From Clusia tigrina (Eukaryota > Arthropoda > Insecta > Diptera > Clusiidae), in assembly GCA_920105625.2 (NCBI GenBank), contig CAKKTE020000144.1, positions 229,001-293,000 on the forward strand: a DNA stretch of 64,000 nt, read 5' to 3'. A program made the position numbers and the translations under genes. Below the pieces are notes generated by a model. That model had not been told where the DNA came from. It ran no database searches and was given only the letters and a program-made list of their open reading frames with translations. Positions 33,495-45,162 of the stretch are shown here, one piece after another. Position 1 is the stretch's first letter; each line of letters opens with the position of its first letter.

Positions 33495-36348
33495 TCTATA
33501 GCAAAATACTAACGAAGTTGTAAGCACAACTAATTCCTCACACAAAAATAAAAACTCAAGTGAGAAAAATAGCGCAATCGGCAACTCGGAAAAAATATTC
33601 CGAAAAACTAGACCCAGCAGGAACCAAACTTTTAAATTAGGGGAAATCAAAAGAAATCACCGACTAACAGAATTCAAAACACTCCGAAGCACGCTAGATC
33701 GAGTCCAGACCGGGCACAACAAAATAAATCAAAACAATATATTAGCTGGATCTACTTTTACAGATGTTCTATCTTAACCGAAAATGGAAATGTCTGTAAT
33801 AGCCTGCACACTGAAGACCCTACTATACTAATCAGAAATCGGCTTACGCATCATCTTATGCAATCGCATTCATTGCAATGGATGCAAGCTACATCAGTGT
33901 CTGTTAAAAATCGTGACAAAGTCCTGACGCTTTCAGCTATATAATGCCCACCCCGTTTTACAGTAACAGAAACTCAATTTAAAAAACTTTTTGCTTCCCT
34001 TGGTGATCGACTTATAGCTGGCGGTGATTATAATGCGAAATATAAATACTGGGGCTTTCGCCTAATTAATCCAAAACGCCGACAACTCTACAACGCAATA
34101 ACTAACATACATAGTAAATTCGCTTTTGTCAAGCCAGGACAGCCCACTTATTGACAAACATACCCAAAGAAAATTCCTGATCTTATTGATTTTGCTTTTT
34201 CTAAAAATATGGATAGGTCTTTAGTATCAGAGGAATCCTGTGTCGATCTGCTCTCTGATTACTCGCCTGTAATAATCAACCTTTATGAACAGCCAGAATA
34301 TATAAGTCCAATAGGGACCAACCAAACCGATTGGTTAAAATACAAAAAGTATATTAGTATTCAGATTTCTACAAGAGTTGAAGTAAAAGATGCAGATGAT
34401 ATAGACAACAATATTCATAATTTTAGCTCCATGCTAGCGATTGTAGCCGTAGTGGCAAACCCAAAAAAATGCCTTTCCAAATAGCCAAATTGAAAAGCTT
34501 GTAACACAGAAACGACGGCTGATCCGAGAATGGCAGTCCAATCACTCACCCATCTCTAAACACATTCTTCCGAAAGGGCTCTTAAATATACTCTGACAAT
34601 GGAGGAGGATAAAAACCTAAAAGAGTACCTGAAGAAGGTAACCCCAAATTCTACCGGAAGTTATTCCCTTTGGAAGGTAGCGAAAAATTTCAAGCCTCGT
34701 ATGGAAGGTGTAAAACCCCTGAGAGACCCGAACGGCACGTGGGCTCAAAGCGATAATGAAAAATCACTCTACTTTGCACGACATCTATGCAACGTGTTCC
34801 AGCCAAATATAACTACAAACTCCTTTGCATTGTCTGCCTTACCTTGCAGTACTGAGATTGCTCACCCTAATAAAATTTCCCTTCCTGAAATAGCCAAGCA
34901 GATCCAACAACTGAATCCGAAACAAGCACCTGGATTCGAAAATATTACCCCGAAAATGCTAAAACAGTTACCAGATTCTGCATCACCATTTCTCTGTAAG
35001 CTTTTCAACGCACTTTTGGACATCGGTTACTATTCGGATGCATGGAAGAAGTCTCAGATATGTATGATAGCTAAACCTGGAAAAGACGCGACGCTGCCGT
35101 CTTCGAATAGAACTAGCAGCCTGTTGCCTTGCCTCTCCAAGTTGTTTGAGAAACTACTACTAAATAAACTATCTGCTTTTCTTCATGAACATAGCGAAAT
35201 ACCGCAACACCAATTCGGTTCTCGAGAAAAGAACAGCACTATTGAGCAAGTGAATTGAATTACAAATGAAAATAGAAAAGCATTTGAACTTGGGGAGTTT
35301 CGCTCTGCAATATTCCTTGACGTGGCTCAAGCATTTGATAAGGTATGGCATCAACGACTTATGTTCAAAATCAAAAAGTTTCTTCCAAAAAGCTATTATA
35401 TCATCAATTCAGTCTCACTTATCCAATAGACGTTTCAATTTCGGACGATGTAGCCCAAGGTAGTGTTCTAGGCCCTACATTGTATGCAGAATTTACATCT
35501 GATACTACAATAAGCGAAAGCACACTAATTTCAACATTTGCGGATGATACCGCCGTACTTAGTTGCAATAAATGTTCGATATGGTGTCGAGGGCACTACA
35601 AGAGCACTTATTTAAGGTAGAAGAATGGCTAGGGATGTAGCGTATAAAGGTCAATTAGCAAAAAAGCAAGCACGTAATATTCTCTTTGACGCCTGGTACG
35701 TGTCCAGCTATTCGGCTCAATAATATCGAGATGCCGCAAGCTAATGAAGTCATTTACCTCGGCATTCATTTAGACATGCGCTTAACTTGGCGTACGCACA
35801 TTTCAGCTAAAATTTTAAATATTAAGTTGAAGGTCGCCAATCTGCATTGGATAATTAACCATAAATCTTCCTTAAGTCTGGAATATAAAATCCTCTTAAA
35901 CAATGCAGTTATTAAACCGATATGGTTGTACGGGATTCAACTATGGGGTAATGCATCCGCTTCCATAATTCAAAGGTTTCAGTCTAAGATACTTGGGTTA
36001 ATAACAGGTGCTCCATGGTACATGCGTAACGATAATATTAACAAAGACCTGAAAATTCCTACAATTATCACAGAAATAATGTCTAGAAAGCAGAAATACA
36101 TAGCAAAACTGGAAAATCACCCGAATCCACTTGCCAAATCCCTCGCAAAACCGATAAGCCGATAACGCCTGCAGAGAAGAGACTTTCCGGCTTTATGAAG
36201 AGCGAAGCAGAGCCGAAATTGTGATAGACAAATTCAATTTGGGTTAAAATTATTTTTAGTTACTAGTTTTAAGATTTGATATACTTATTGTTAGGCTTAT
36301 TATTTTAGCAGATTCAATAAATAATTAATTCTTGTTACACAAAAAAAA
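33495..36348 (+). pseudogene. Jockey-clade non-LTR retrotransposon relic (right copy)
   Basis: In order: an ORF1 C-terminal relic (about 33590-33780), endonuclease with AGGDYNAKYKYWG (about 34015-34055) and SDYSPVIINLYE (about 34253-34288), then RT: KQAPGFENITPKMLK (about 34920), AKPGKDATLPSS (about 35075), HQFGSREKNSTIEQ (about 35210), FLDVAQAFDKVWH (motif A, about 35313), QGSVLGPTLY (about 35458), TFADDTAVLS (motif C, about 35536), YLGIHLDMRLTW (about 35757) and GLITGAPWYMRND (about 35995). The RT catalytic residues survive but stops and shifts break every domain. The end is AATAAATAATTAATTC followed by an ACAC-A8 tail at about 36337-36348. No RNase H. The longest intact piece is 34599-35258. 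Confidence 0.88.
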
Positions 36349-37552
36349 TATGTTTCGGGAGTAATCAATACAGAACCGCTACTGGATCTACTAAGGTCGA
36401 TTGCAGAAAATCAGTACAAATTGAAATTTTTCAAAGAATATGAAGGCAAAGTTCAACCGATCACAACACAAATTTTTGTAGAAGGAAACACGGAATTGCA
36501 CGCTTACAAACCAAAACAAAAGCAAAATTAAAATCGGAATTATGATGCACACTAAAATTAAATTTGAACCACCAAAAAAAGAAAAGGGAACTCGTACAGT
36601 GCACAAACTTTCAGAGAGATCGCCATCGAGTAGTACAGAGAGATAACTTCGTCAATCCAACAACAAAATCAATGGGAAATCGGATACAAGTGGATAAGTA
36701 CTCGGGGACCACTAGCGATCAGCTTTTTCCTAAGAGACCCCAGGGACAAATACATTTGGACTTTTTATAAAAAAGTGTTACTGATGATAATAATTTTTTA
36801 CTGCATATTTTCATAAATTAAGTGAATAAATTAAAATCAGAGGTGGAATAGTGCTTTTATTATAGATATATTATAAAATTAGATATTATTTAATGGAACA
36901 AATTTTGAAAAATTTGCAATAGTAATTATATTGAGTTTTTTGGAGACTCATAAATACATTCTGATATTTTTATATTACTAATTTCCATCCATTTAATCCA
37001 TTATGATAAATAAAAAGTAGCACATCAACTCAGAACGTGTAACTTATTAATCGTTTATTATTGTAGCGTACTTATCTTATATGTAATATTTAAGCTAATA
37101 CAAATTATGACACACACACTAATGAATTTAGACAAAGAATGGGAGACACACAAACTTATGTATTTAGATATAATAAATTGTGAACAAAGGCAAACATAGA
37201 AATTCATAACAGCTGACAAACAATGCGAGGGCATTAGCGCAGCGATCTTGAAAGGCCAGCGCACCCAGATCTAATTTCTCTGAGTGCGCTAACCCCATTT
37301 TGTTGCCGGGCAAGATGCGATACTTTGGCTGGATACGATATTGCGTAGATCAGTCGAAATTTGTGAATTTGCATTTGAACATTGGAAATGCATTGGGAAT
37401 AGAATGAAAATCCCATGCAAGTCCAATGGAATTGAACCGGATAAATACCCCTGATTATTCAATAAAGTTTTTAGATTTTATTCTGATATACTCCAGCAAA
37501 CGTATTTTCTCTAACTTCAACCGTAATTTCTCCGCTGGTTAAATATTGAGTA
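36349..37552 (+). repeat. Repeat Y (right copy), unrecognised coding fragment then non-coding
   Basis: Directly after the Jockey tail one frame reads VSGVINTEPLLDLLRSIA, then FFKEYEGKVQPITTQIFVEG and ends KPKQKQN with TAA at about 36529-36531. The left arm keeps the first half of the frame with mostly conservative changes. The rest to 37552 is AT-rich and shared with the left arm. No family was recognised. Y may be an older transposon into which the Jockey copy inserted. Confidence 0.55.
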
Positions 37553-37913
37553 GTCAAAATGCAATTAGGCCATTCGCCTGACTAATAAGCGGTGCTACCC
37601 CGCTGTATAAACATTTGGTAGAGCAGCTGTATGGGTTCGCTCCCAGTCTTGTTCAGTGGTACGACACCAGGTTCATTACAATATATCAGAAATAGTCTTA
37701 CAGTTTTTTGCTTTTATAATTGGTTAATCTTTGTAATATTTTACAAATAATTTTGAGTTATAAATAAGAAAGAAAAAATAAATGGTGATTAGGTTTATAC
37801 AAAGCTTATTTGATTGTGCTGCTTTGAAGAAGTATTCAAGATTGACTTGATTACAGTAAGTGGTATAAATAACTAAATATAATACATAAATATAATTCGA
37901 ATGTAATTATATA
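37553..37913. other. AT-rich left flank of the errantivirus
   Basis: No gene seen. A B-box-like GGGTTCGCTCCC occurs near 37636-37647 without a convincing partner A box. The last four bases, TATA (37910-37913), are the target duplication of the errantivirus. Confidence 0.5.
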
Positions 37914-38254
37914 AGTTAAGGTGAAATAAACTACATTCACCTAAACAAAGCAAATCTCATATTGCACACTCAACCCGTGTGCAAATAATTCACACGTTTT
38001 GTGATGACACCGCGTCTGCCAAAATCCGAACACCTGCAAGCTGCAATTTAGTTCACTCATCCCAATCCAGAATCGTGGGAATGCAAGTTCAGCATCTTCC
38101 AGCGACAAACCATCCGGCAGCATACGGTATAATAGGCTTAAACTTAAGAATATTTTGTATTAGATTTTAGTTCGTTTTCAATCCTCAAATAAAGAAGGTG
38201 CATAGCACCAATAAAAATATTTTTTTAACTTTAATAACACCAATGTGATTAACT
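37914..38254 (+). repeat. 5' LTR of the errantivirus (341 bp)
   Basis: Begins AGTTAAGGTG and ends GTGATTAACT. An AATAAA at about 38185 precedes the 3' part. No difference from the 3' LTR (45163-45503) was seen by eye, which points to very recent insertion. Confidence 0.95.
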
Positions 38255-38271
38255 GGCGCCCGAGCAGGTCT
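38254..38271 (+). promoter_or_regulatory. Primer-binding site (tRNA-Lys type)
   Basis: TGGCGCCCGAGCAGG starts on the last base of the 5' LTR. It matches the complement of a tRNA-Lys 3' end, the primer used by gypsy and by lentiviruses. Confidence 0.85.
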
Positions 38272-38707
38272 GGATCACAGTCACTAGTTTACAATAATAT
38301 TCGAAACAAACAGAGCCCTCAAAGAGGTCGTGATTCGTAAAGTGTAACTAAACAAAGCTAAAAGACCCTTAAGCAGTGTCAAGCTTTCCGCGAGTGTCTT
38401 AAAAAAGTGTTAATAGACAGCGGTGTGATCCAGTACCCACAATTAACATCAGCCAGGAAACGAGGCCCCCCAGTACTCCACGCAAAGGACAAAAAGGAGC
38501 AGCTAGATCTGCAGCCACCTGGACAAGATGAACCATATAGTTTTTATGTAAGTTAGAACTAATTATAATTAGTTAAATTTAAGAAATTAGAAAAAAAATA
38601 ATAATAATAAAATCAAAGTGAAAATAACTTAAAATTTATAAAAGTATAAATAAAGTAAGAATAAAGTGAGCACAAGATATTTTAGAAAATTTAATAATTT
38701 CTTTTTA

Positions 38708-38832
38708 TGGAATAAATTTAATAATAAATTAATGGAATAAATTGAATAATAAATTAATGGAATAAATTTAATAATAAATTAATGGAATAAATTTAATAAT
38801 AAATTAATGGAATAAATTTAATAATAAATTAA
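38708..38832. repeat. Five 25-bp tandem repeats in the errantivirus leader
   Basis: Unit TGGAATAAATTTAATAATAA plus ATTAA, five copies, one with a single T-to-G change. It lies between the primer site and gag, where gypsy carries its Su(Hw) insulator array. The unit itself does not resemble the Su(Hw) core TGCATA. Confidence 0.9.
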
Positions 38833-39030
38833 TGGAATAAAATATTGAGTTACAAGCTTAAAAAAAAATAAATAAAATTTTTACATCTATGCTTACACAA
38901 CAGACCCTCCAGAGCGTGGGAATTTAAAGATCATAAACAATTTATAGCAAAATAAAAAATAAAAATATCTGAAAATTATTGAATATTTAAATAATATACT
39001 AATCCATATCCTATTCCCTACCTAATAAAA

Positions 39031-40419
39031 ATGCCTAACGAAAATATCCTTAGACCAGCTACTTTAAATGCAAATGCTGCAGGCTTTTCCACAAGTGGCA
39101 CTTCAAATGCCCAAACTACCCCAGAATTAGAAACCCTTATAAGCACCCTAATAGTTAGAATTTTGAATACAGAAGGACGAACGTTAATTCAATCGATCGT
39201 TAGTCCACCTCTCGAAATTGCACGCGACCAAACTATAGACGAATGCCACAGAGGACAAACGGACGGCTTAGAAAAAATTCCGGATATTATCCGAGGCTTG
39301 AGGGAATTTTCAGGTAATCCACGCGAGTTTTCCTCTTGGAAAAAAAGTGTTGATCGTGTACTTCAAATTTACGAATATCAGAAAGGAACACCAAAGTATT
39401 TTGGAATACTAAATGTCATCAGAAACAAAATAACGGGTGATGCAGATACCGCCTTGGAATCTTACAACACACCCCTGGAGTGGAAGGCCATATCTCGTTG
39501 CCTTACCATCCATTATGCTGACAAGCGAGATTTGGGTACCTTGGAGTACCAGATGACATCGCTAGTCCAAGGTAGATCAACTGTACAAGATTTTTATCAG
39601 CAGGTATATTCGCACCTGTCGCTCATTTTAAACAAGATTGCATGTTTAGAAATATCCGAGGAATCACTACACTTGCTCACTCAAACATACAGAGACAAGG
39701 CCTTGGATACTTTCGTGAGAGGTCTCAGAGGTGACCTGCCAGGACTTTTGGGCATTAAGGAGCCAACTAACTTGCCTCAAGCATTACATCCTTGCTTGAA
39801 AATGGAAAATCAGAATTTCCGCGCAAGCTACGCCCACGGTAACCAGGGAACTATGGGAAAGACGAACTATAACCCACCACAGTTACCACCACGTCGAAAT
39901 AATTACACTCAACAGTATACGTTAAATAGACAGCCATTTTACCCAGAAATAGCTTACTTACCCCAAACCCAACAACGACAACCCTACCGTCAAACGCAAC
40001 CTAACTTCCAACAATATCGTAACCAATACGCAACACAAACTCCTATTAATTCAAACTTTTACCCAAATTTTCCACCACCACGGCCATTTGCCCAAAAACC
40101 ACAACCACGGCCAGAGCCTATGGAAGTGGACCCCACTATTAACTCTAGAATGGTAAATTACAGTAACAGACCTCGTAACAACGTACTGTATGGAAAAAGA
40201 CCAGACGAACAATTCTCGGCTCAAGTTCCCAGGAAAATGCAAAGGAACTTTCACGTAAATGCAGTGAACGAAGATCTTCAGGAGTATTACCAACAAATAG
40301 ACCCACAGAACGAAACATGTGACCAAAACTTTTCTGAATATATTGCAAATGAAGTAACTGATGAAAACGGCGCTCAAACCGACTTTCATGAATTTAGTGA
40401 CATACATTTTTTAGAATAA
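39031..40419 (+). CDS. gag: gag of the errantivirus
   Basis: 462 codons from ATG 39031 to TAA 40417-40419, uninterrupted. An N-terminal capsid-type domain (about residues 80-260, with IPDIIRGLREFSGNPREFSS and a helical core) is followed by a proline/glutamine/asparagine-rich, basic C-terminal tail that would bind RNA. There is no CCHC knuckle, as is usual for gypsy-type errantiviruses. It would form the intracellular particle. The last sense codons contain a UUUUUUA slippery site (40407-40413) giving access to pol. Confidence 0.9.
   Translation: MPNENILRPATLNANAAGFSTSGTSNAQTTPELETLISTLIVRILNTEGRTLIQSIVSPPLEIARDQTIDECHRGQTDGLEKIPDIIRGLREFSGNPREFSSWKKSVDRVLQIYEYQKGTPKYFGILNVIRNKITGDADTALESYNTPLEWKAISRCLTIHYADKRDLGTLEYQMTSLVQGRSTVQDFYQQVYSHLSLILNKIACLEISEESLHLLTQTYRDKALDTFVRGLRGDLPGLLGIKEPTNLPQALHPCLKMENQNFRASYAHGNQGTMGKTNYNPPQLPPRRNNYTQQYTLNRQPFYPEIAYLPQTQQRQPYRQTQPNFQQYRNQYATQTPINSNFYPNFPPPRPFAQKPQPRPEPMEVDPTINSRMVNYSNRPRNNVLYGKRPDEQFSAQVPRKMQRNFHVNAVNEDLQEYYQQIDPQNETCDQNFSEYIANEVTDENGAQTDFHEFSDIHFLE
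40407..40413 (+). promoter_or_regulatory. -1 frameshift slippery site T TTT TTA between gag and pol
   Basis: In the gag frame the codons read CAT TTT TTA GAA TAA, giving X XXY YYZ = T TTT TTA two codons before the gag stop. Slipping back one base enters the pol frame, which is open from here. The same heptamer drives gag-pol frameshifting in several retroviruses. Confidence 0.8.
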
Positions 40420-43400
40420 CGGACTCTTCGTTGCCATATTTCAATTGCAAAACGAAGAGCGGACAGATTCTAAGAATACTTATAGATACGGGCTCAAATA
40501 AAAATTACATTCAATCGTGCTTAGTAGAAAATCCCCTCCAAAATAATCAAAAATTCAATGCAAACTCAATAGCTGGAAATGTCGAAATTACTCAGCATAC
40601 TCTTCTAAATCTTTTCGGACTTAAAGACAATATTTTGAAACTTTATTTATTACCATCCCTGAAATCATTTCATGCTATCTTGGGAAACGATTCTCTAAAA
40701 CACCTTTCAGCAGTTATTCACACAAAAGATAATTATATGCTAGTAAATAATAGAATCAGGATAAGAATAAACCAACAAAAATCCGAATCAGTTAATGCAA
40801 TAAAACTAAAAACAGATCACATGAGCGTCAGCCAACAAAAATCAGTATACGAAATTGTAAGAAATTTTCCTCGACTATTCGCAGATCCCGACGAAAGATT
40901 AACTTATACAACCAAAGTACAAGGCGAAATTCGTACCACAAGCGATACACCCGTGTACACTAAATACTACCCCTATCCTAACGCACTCAAAGGGGAAATC
41001 GACAAACAAATACTCCAGCTTCTGAATGATGGCATTATAAGACCATCACGATCCCCATACAACTCTCCCGTTTGGATCGTTTCGAAGAAACCCGACTCAC
41101 AAGGACAGAAACAGTACAGAATGGTAATAGACTACAGAAAACTGAATTCCGTCACAATTGCCGATCGCTATCCAATTCCCGAAATAGGAGAAGTTTTAGC
41201 ACAATTGGGAAAAAATAAATGGTTTACGATACTAGACTTAAAAAGCGGATTCCATCAAATCCCGCTCGCCAAACGCGACATTGAAAAAACTGCATTCGCA
41301 GTAAGTAATGGCAAGTATGAATTTACTCGGTTACCATTTGGCCTTAAAAACGCACCGTCCATATTTCAACGCGCGCTAGATGAAATACTCAGAGACCACA
41401 TAGGCAAACGCGCTTATGTTTACATAGATGACATCATAATATTTAGTAAAGACGAGAAATCCCATTTAGAAGGCATAGCTAAAGTTTTTAGAACCTTGTG
41501 CGAAGCAACTATGAAGGTCCAACTTGACAAAAGTCACTTTTTTCAAATGGAAGTAGAATTTCTTGGGTTTATAGTGTCATCTGATGGTATAAAAACAAAT
41601 CCATCCAAAGTAGAAGCAATAGCGAACTATCCATGTCCAAAAACACTGAAAGAACTTCGATCTTTTCTTGGCCTATCTGGTTATTACCGCCGGTTTATAA
41701 AAGATTACGCCAAAATGGCGAAACCCCTTACAAGTCTTTTAAGAGGCGAGGATGGGCGAGTATCCAAGAAAAACTCCAATAAGAAAGAGGTATATCTGAA
41801 CAAGGAAGCGGTAAAAGCGTTTAATCAAATTAAAAATGCCTTATTAGGAAAGGAAATTATGCTGGCATATCCCGACTATAGTAAAGATTTCGAACTGACG
41901 ACGGACGCGTCTAATTACGCCATTGGCGCCGTACTCTCCCAACAAGACAGACCTATCACCTTCATATCAAGAACCCTTAGCAAAACCGAGGAAAGTTACG
42001 CAGCGAACGAAAAAGAAATGTTGGCCATAATCTGGTAACTAAACTCGCTACGGAACTACTTGTACGGATCTGCAAAAGTAAAGATATTTACAGACCACCA
42101 ACCTCTAACATACGCGCTGAGCAATAAGAACAACAACTCCAAAATGAAACGTTGGAAAGCGATACTGGAGGAGTACAATTATACGCTACAGTACAAACCT
42201 GGAAGAACTAATGTCGTAGCGGATGCTCTTTCGCGACTATCTAAGAACACGTTCGTAAACTCATTAACACCCACACAGCCAGCTCAGAAAGTTCGCCACA
42301 CAACTTAATTCCTAGTATTGAAGCCCCAATAAACGTCTTCCAGAATCAAATTTTCTTAAATGAAGGAAGCCCTCCGAATTACAACTTCAAAATAATATTC
42401 CCCACTTACCACAGGCATTTAATAACTGAACCCAATCTTACTCCCGAAAAACTAGTAGATATTTTGAAAAGATACCTAAATCCCAGCGTAATCAATTGCA
42501 TTAAAACGCAAGAAAATATAATGGGCCAAATCCAAGAAATCTACCCAAATTTTTTTTCAAGTTATCGTATTCGGTTCTCACAACTACAGGTGGAAGATAT
42601 CACCAACGAACAAGAACAAGAAGACCTAATAATTCAAACCCATAATAGAGCACATCGAAATCCACGTGAAAACAAAATTCAGATGTTAGAAAAGTACTAC
42701 TTCCCAGCAATGCCCAGAAAAATTAAAAGAATCACAGAAATGTGTACCATATGCAAGAAAAATAAATATGAAAGGCACCCAAACTCACCTAAACTAAATG
42801 AAACCCCCATACCAACTTTCCCCGGACAGTTCATATAGACATTTTCAGTACCGAAAAAAAACTTGTAATGACCGCAATGGACAAATTCTCTAAGTATGCT
42901 CAAACAAAAATTCTGCAGGGAAAATCAATAGAAAATATCAGGCAACCACTCAGGGAACTATTACTCCTTTTCGGAGTTCCAAAATTTGTCGTTATAGATA
43001 ATGAAAAGTCACTCAACTCAGAGTCAATACTTTTCATGATGAAAAACGAGCTCCATATTGACGTGTACACCACACCACCATATAGAAGCGAAGCAAACGG
43101 ACAGGTCGAACGATTCCACTCGACCTTGATTGAAATCATGCGATGCTTAAAGAACGAGAGTGGACACAGAAATTTTGAAGAGCTTCTCGAACGAGCCGTT
43201 AACGAATATAACCATAGTATTCATTCAACAGTAAGAAAAAGGCCCATAGATATTTTTTTTGGAAGAAACATAAATTGCACACCTGAAGACTACGAAAGAG
43301 CAAGACAGGACAATATAGACAAATTACTAGAAAAACAGAAGAAAGACCTTAGTTACCATAACAAAAACAAACAGGAAACAAAACAATATTCAGCCGGACA

Positions 43401-43542
43401 GACAATTTATGTCGAACGAAATAGAAGAGTAGGATCTAAACTACATGAAAGATTCAAAGAGGAAATAGTGAAGGAGAACGGAAACACAACAGTATTAACA
43501 GAAAGCGGCAGGATAATTCATAAAAAACATATTCGAAACTGA
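40413..43542 (+). pseudogene. pol: pol of the errantivirus (protease, RT, RNase H, integrase), three lesions
   Basis: Protease has LIDTGSNKNYIQ (about 40474-40510). RT has VIDYRKLNSVTIADRYPIP, FTILDLKSGFHQIPL, LPFGLKNAPSIFQR and the YIDD box (about 41422). RNase H has LTTDASNYAIGAVLSQ and FTDHQPLTYAL. Integrase has an H/H-C/C zinc finger (CTICKKNK, about 42742), then the acidic triad in DIFS/MDKFSKYA, VIDNEKS and SEANGQVERFHS. Lesions: a TAA at 42036-42038 in RNase H; a frameshift at about 42285-42310 between RNase H and integrase; and a second at about 42836-42840 just before the integrase core. All catalytic boxes are otherwise present. As written the copy could not make a complete Pol and would need help in trans. 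Confidence 0.9.
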
Positions 43543-43548
43543 CGACGA

Positions 43549-45105
43549 ATGACCACTAAATTAAAATTTTTTTTCAGAATTACCTTTGCTCTCGTCAAAT
43601 CTGAAACACAAATACTTGACTATTCTAACTCAAAGCTGATTGCTATAAATACAGGTATAGCAAGGCTTCAGACTGGTACCTTCAGGCTGATACATGTTAT
43701 AGAACTGGATCATTATGGAGATTTCATTAACGAAATGGAAATTGTCGTTAGGAAAAATATAAATCCCGAACACCCATTCTATCCCTTCCTACTGCATCAA
43801 ATCTTCCAAACCCGAGAACACCTATCCAGACTAATCCCCAAAACAAAGATCAAAAGATCAATTGATTTTATCGGCAGCGCTTGGAAGTGGATTGCTGGAA
43901 ATCCAGACCACGCTGACTTTGATATCATATCCCAAAAAATAAACAATGCATTAGAAAACAATAACCAGCAAGTAATAATAAATAAAGTAACGCTTGAAAA
44001 AATAAAAGAACTCACTAATGAAACGAATAAAATTTTAAAATCGGTAAAAAATGAAAATATAATTAAAGATGAATTAGCATTAAGTATGAAGTATAAAATA
44101 GAAATTATAAAAGAAGAAATTACAAATATTGAATACGCTATAAATTGGGCTAAGGCTAACATTGTAAACTCCTTTATTCTATCAAATAATGAAATAAATG
44201 TTACTAAGACAATATTAGAAAATGAAAATATGCAATTTATAAATATAGAAGAAGCATTTGAATTTGCTGACATAAAAATAGCGGCAAATAATTCGGTCAT
44301 AATTTACATAGTAAATATGCCCACAACTAGCAATGAAATTTGTCAAACAATGTTAATAAAACCGGTAAAAAATGGTCATGTTGTAACCAGAACCGAGTTC
44401 GAGAATATTTTAAATTGTAATAATAATATGTACGGCATAAAAAGCCAATGTAAGGAATATAATGACATATCTATTTGTAAGGATAAAAATATTGTTAATT
44501 TAAGTAATACAACCTGTATACCGAACTTGCTCAGAAGCATACCCCACACTTGCACCCTTACGAACAACCAACACGTGCCAACCGTGGAAGAAATTAACCC
44601 AGGACTACTGCTGCTGAATCAATATAATGGGACAATTACCATGAACAACGAGATGTTAAACCTGCGGGGAACATATCTTATCCGGTATCAAAATGCATCA
44701 ATAACGGTCGAAAATCGGACTTATTCGTACAACAGTGTGCTGAAAGTACAGCCGTTACCAGCCATACTGCAACCAAAGTCTGCAGCCAGCCGATCAGAGG
44801 AGCATCTAACTCTCGAAATGGTTAAAGAACTTAATATCAACAATACAAGAAACATAGATCTCCTAGAACAGAAAAATCAGTTGAGATCCGTTGTAAACTA
44901 TGCGCTTATTACAACAATAGCATTAATATTATCGGTGACCATGGGGAAGAGGTACCTCAAGAAAGTAAAGGTAAATAGCACAGAACAAAAGGTCGACATA
45001 GAAGAAACACCAGAAACATCGATATCTCTACCAGACTTGAGCGTTGACAACACCGGCAAGCCAACCAAGAAAATTACAAGGCTAAGCCAGATTCCGCTTT
45101 TTTAA
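43549..45105 (+). CDS. env: env of the errantivirus, open
   Basis: 518 codons from ATG 43549 to TAA, starting 7 nt after the pol stop. In this group env is translated from a spliced RNA. A hydrophobic N-terminal stretch (about residues 5-16) could be a signal peptide. A basic furin-type site KIKR (about residue 103) precedes the conserved errantiviral segment IDFIGSAWKWIAGNPD. A coiled, lysine/glutamate/asparagine-rich region follows, then a cysteine-containing ectodomain with several N-x-S/T sites. A single membrane segment lies near residues 455-472 (VVNYALITTIALILSV), with a short tail. It is the baculovirus F-like envelope protein of insect errantiviruses. No lesion was seen. Confidence 0.9.
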   Translation: MTTKLKFFFRITFALVKSETQILDYSNSKLIAINTGIARLQTGTFRLIHVIELDHYGDFINEMEIVVRKNINPEHPFYPFLLHQIFQTREHLSRLIPKTKIKRSIDFIGSAWKWIAGNPDHADFDIISQKINNALENNNQQVIINKVTLEKIKELTNETNKILKSVKNENIIKDELALSMKYKIEIIKEEITNIEYAINWAKANIVNSFILSNNEINVTKTILENENMQFINIEEAFEFADIKIAANNSVIIYIVNMPTTSNEICQTMLIKPVKNGHVVTRTEFENILNCNNNMYGIKSQCKEYNDISICKDKNIVNLSNTTCIPNLLRSIPHTCTLTNNQHVPTVEEINPGLLLLNQYNGTITMNNEMLNLRGTYLIRYQNASITVENRTYSYNSVLKVQPLPAILQPKSAASRSEEHLTLEMVKELNINNTRNIDLLEQKNQLRSVVNYALITTIALILSVTMGKRYLKKVKVNSTEQKVDIEETPETSISLPDLSVDNTGKPTKKITRLSQIPLF

Positions 45106-45151
45106 GGAAAAAAGAAAAAATATGACATATCGATCGAGGACGACCGAATTT

Positions 45152-45162
45152 AAGGGTGGAGG
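45152..45162 (+). promoter_or_regulatory. Polypurine tract of the errantivirus
   Basis: AAGGGTGGAGG abuts the 3' LTR and would prime plus-strand synthesis. Confidence 0.85.

Noticed and set aside
37560..37690. tRNA gene
   Set aside because: A B-box-like GGGTTCGCTCCC exists, but no A box at proper spacing and no cloverleaf by eye.
37941..38170. 60- and 63-codon frames repeated exactly at 45190-45419
   Set aside because: They lie in the identical LTRs of the errantivirus and are repeats, not genes.
43549..45105. Host membrane gene
   Set aside because: The conserved post-cleavage segment, the position after pol and the LTR context identify it as errantiviral env.
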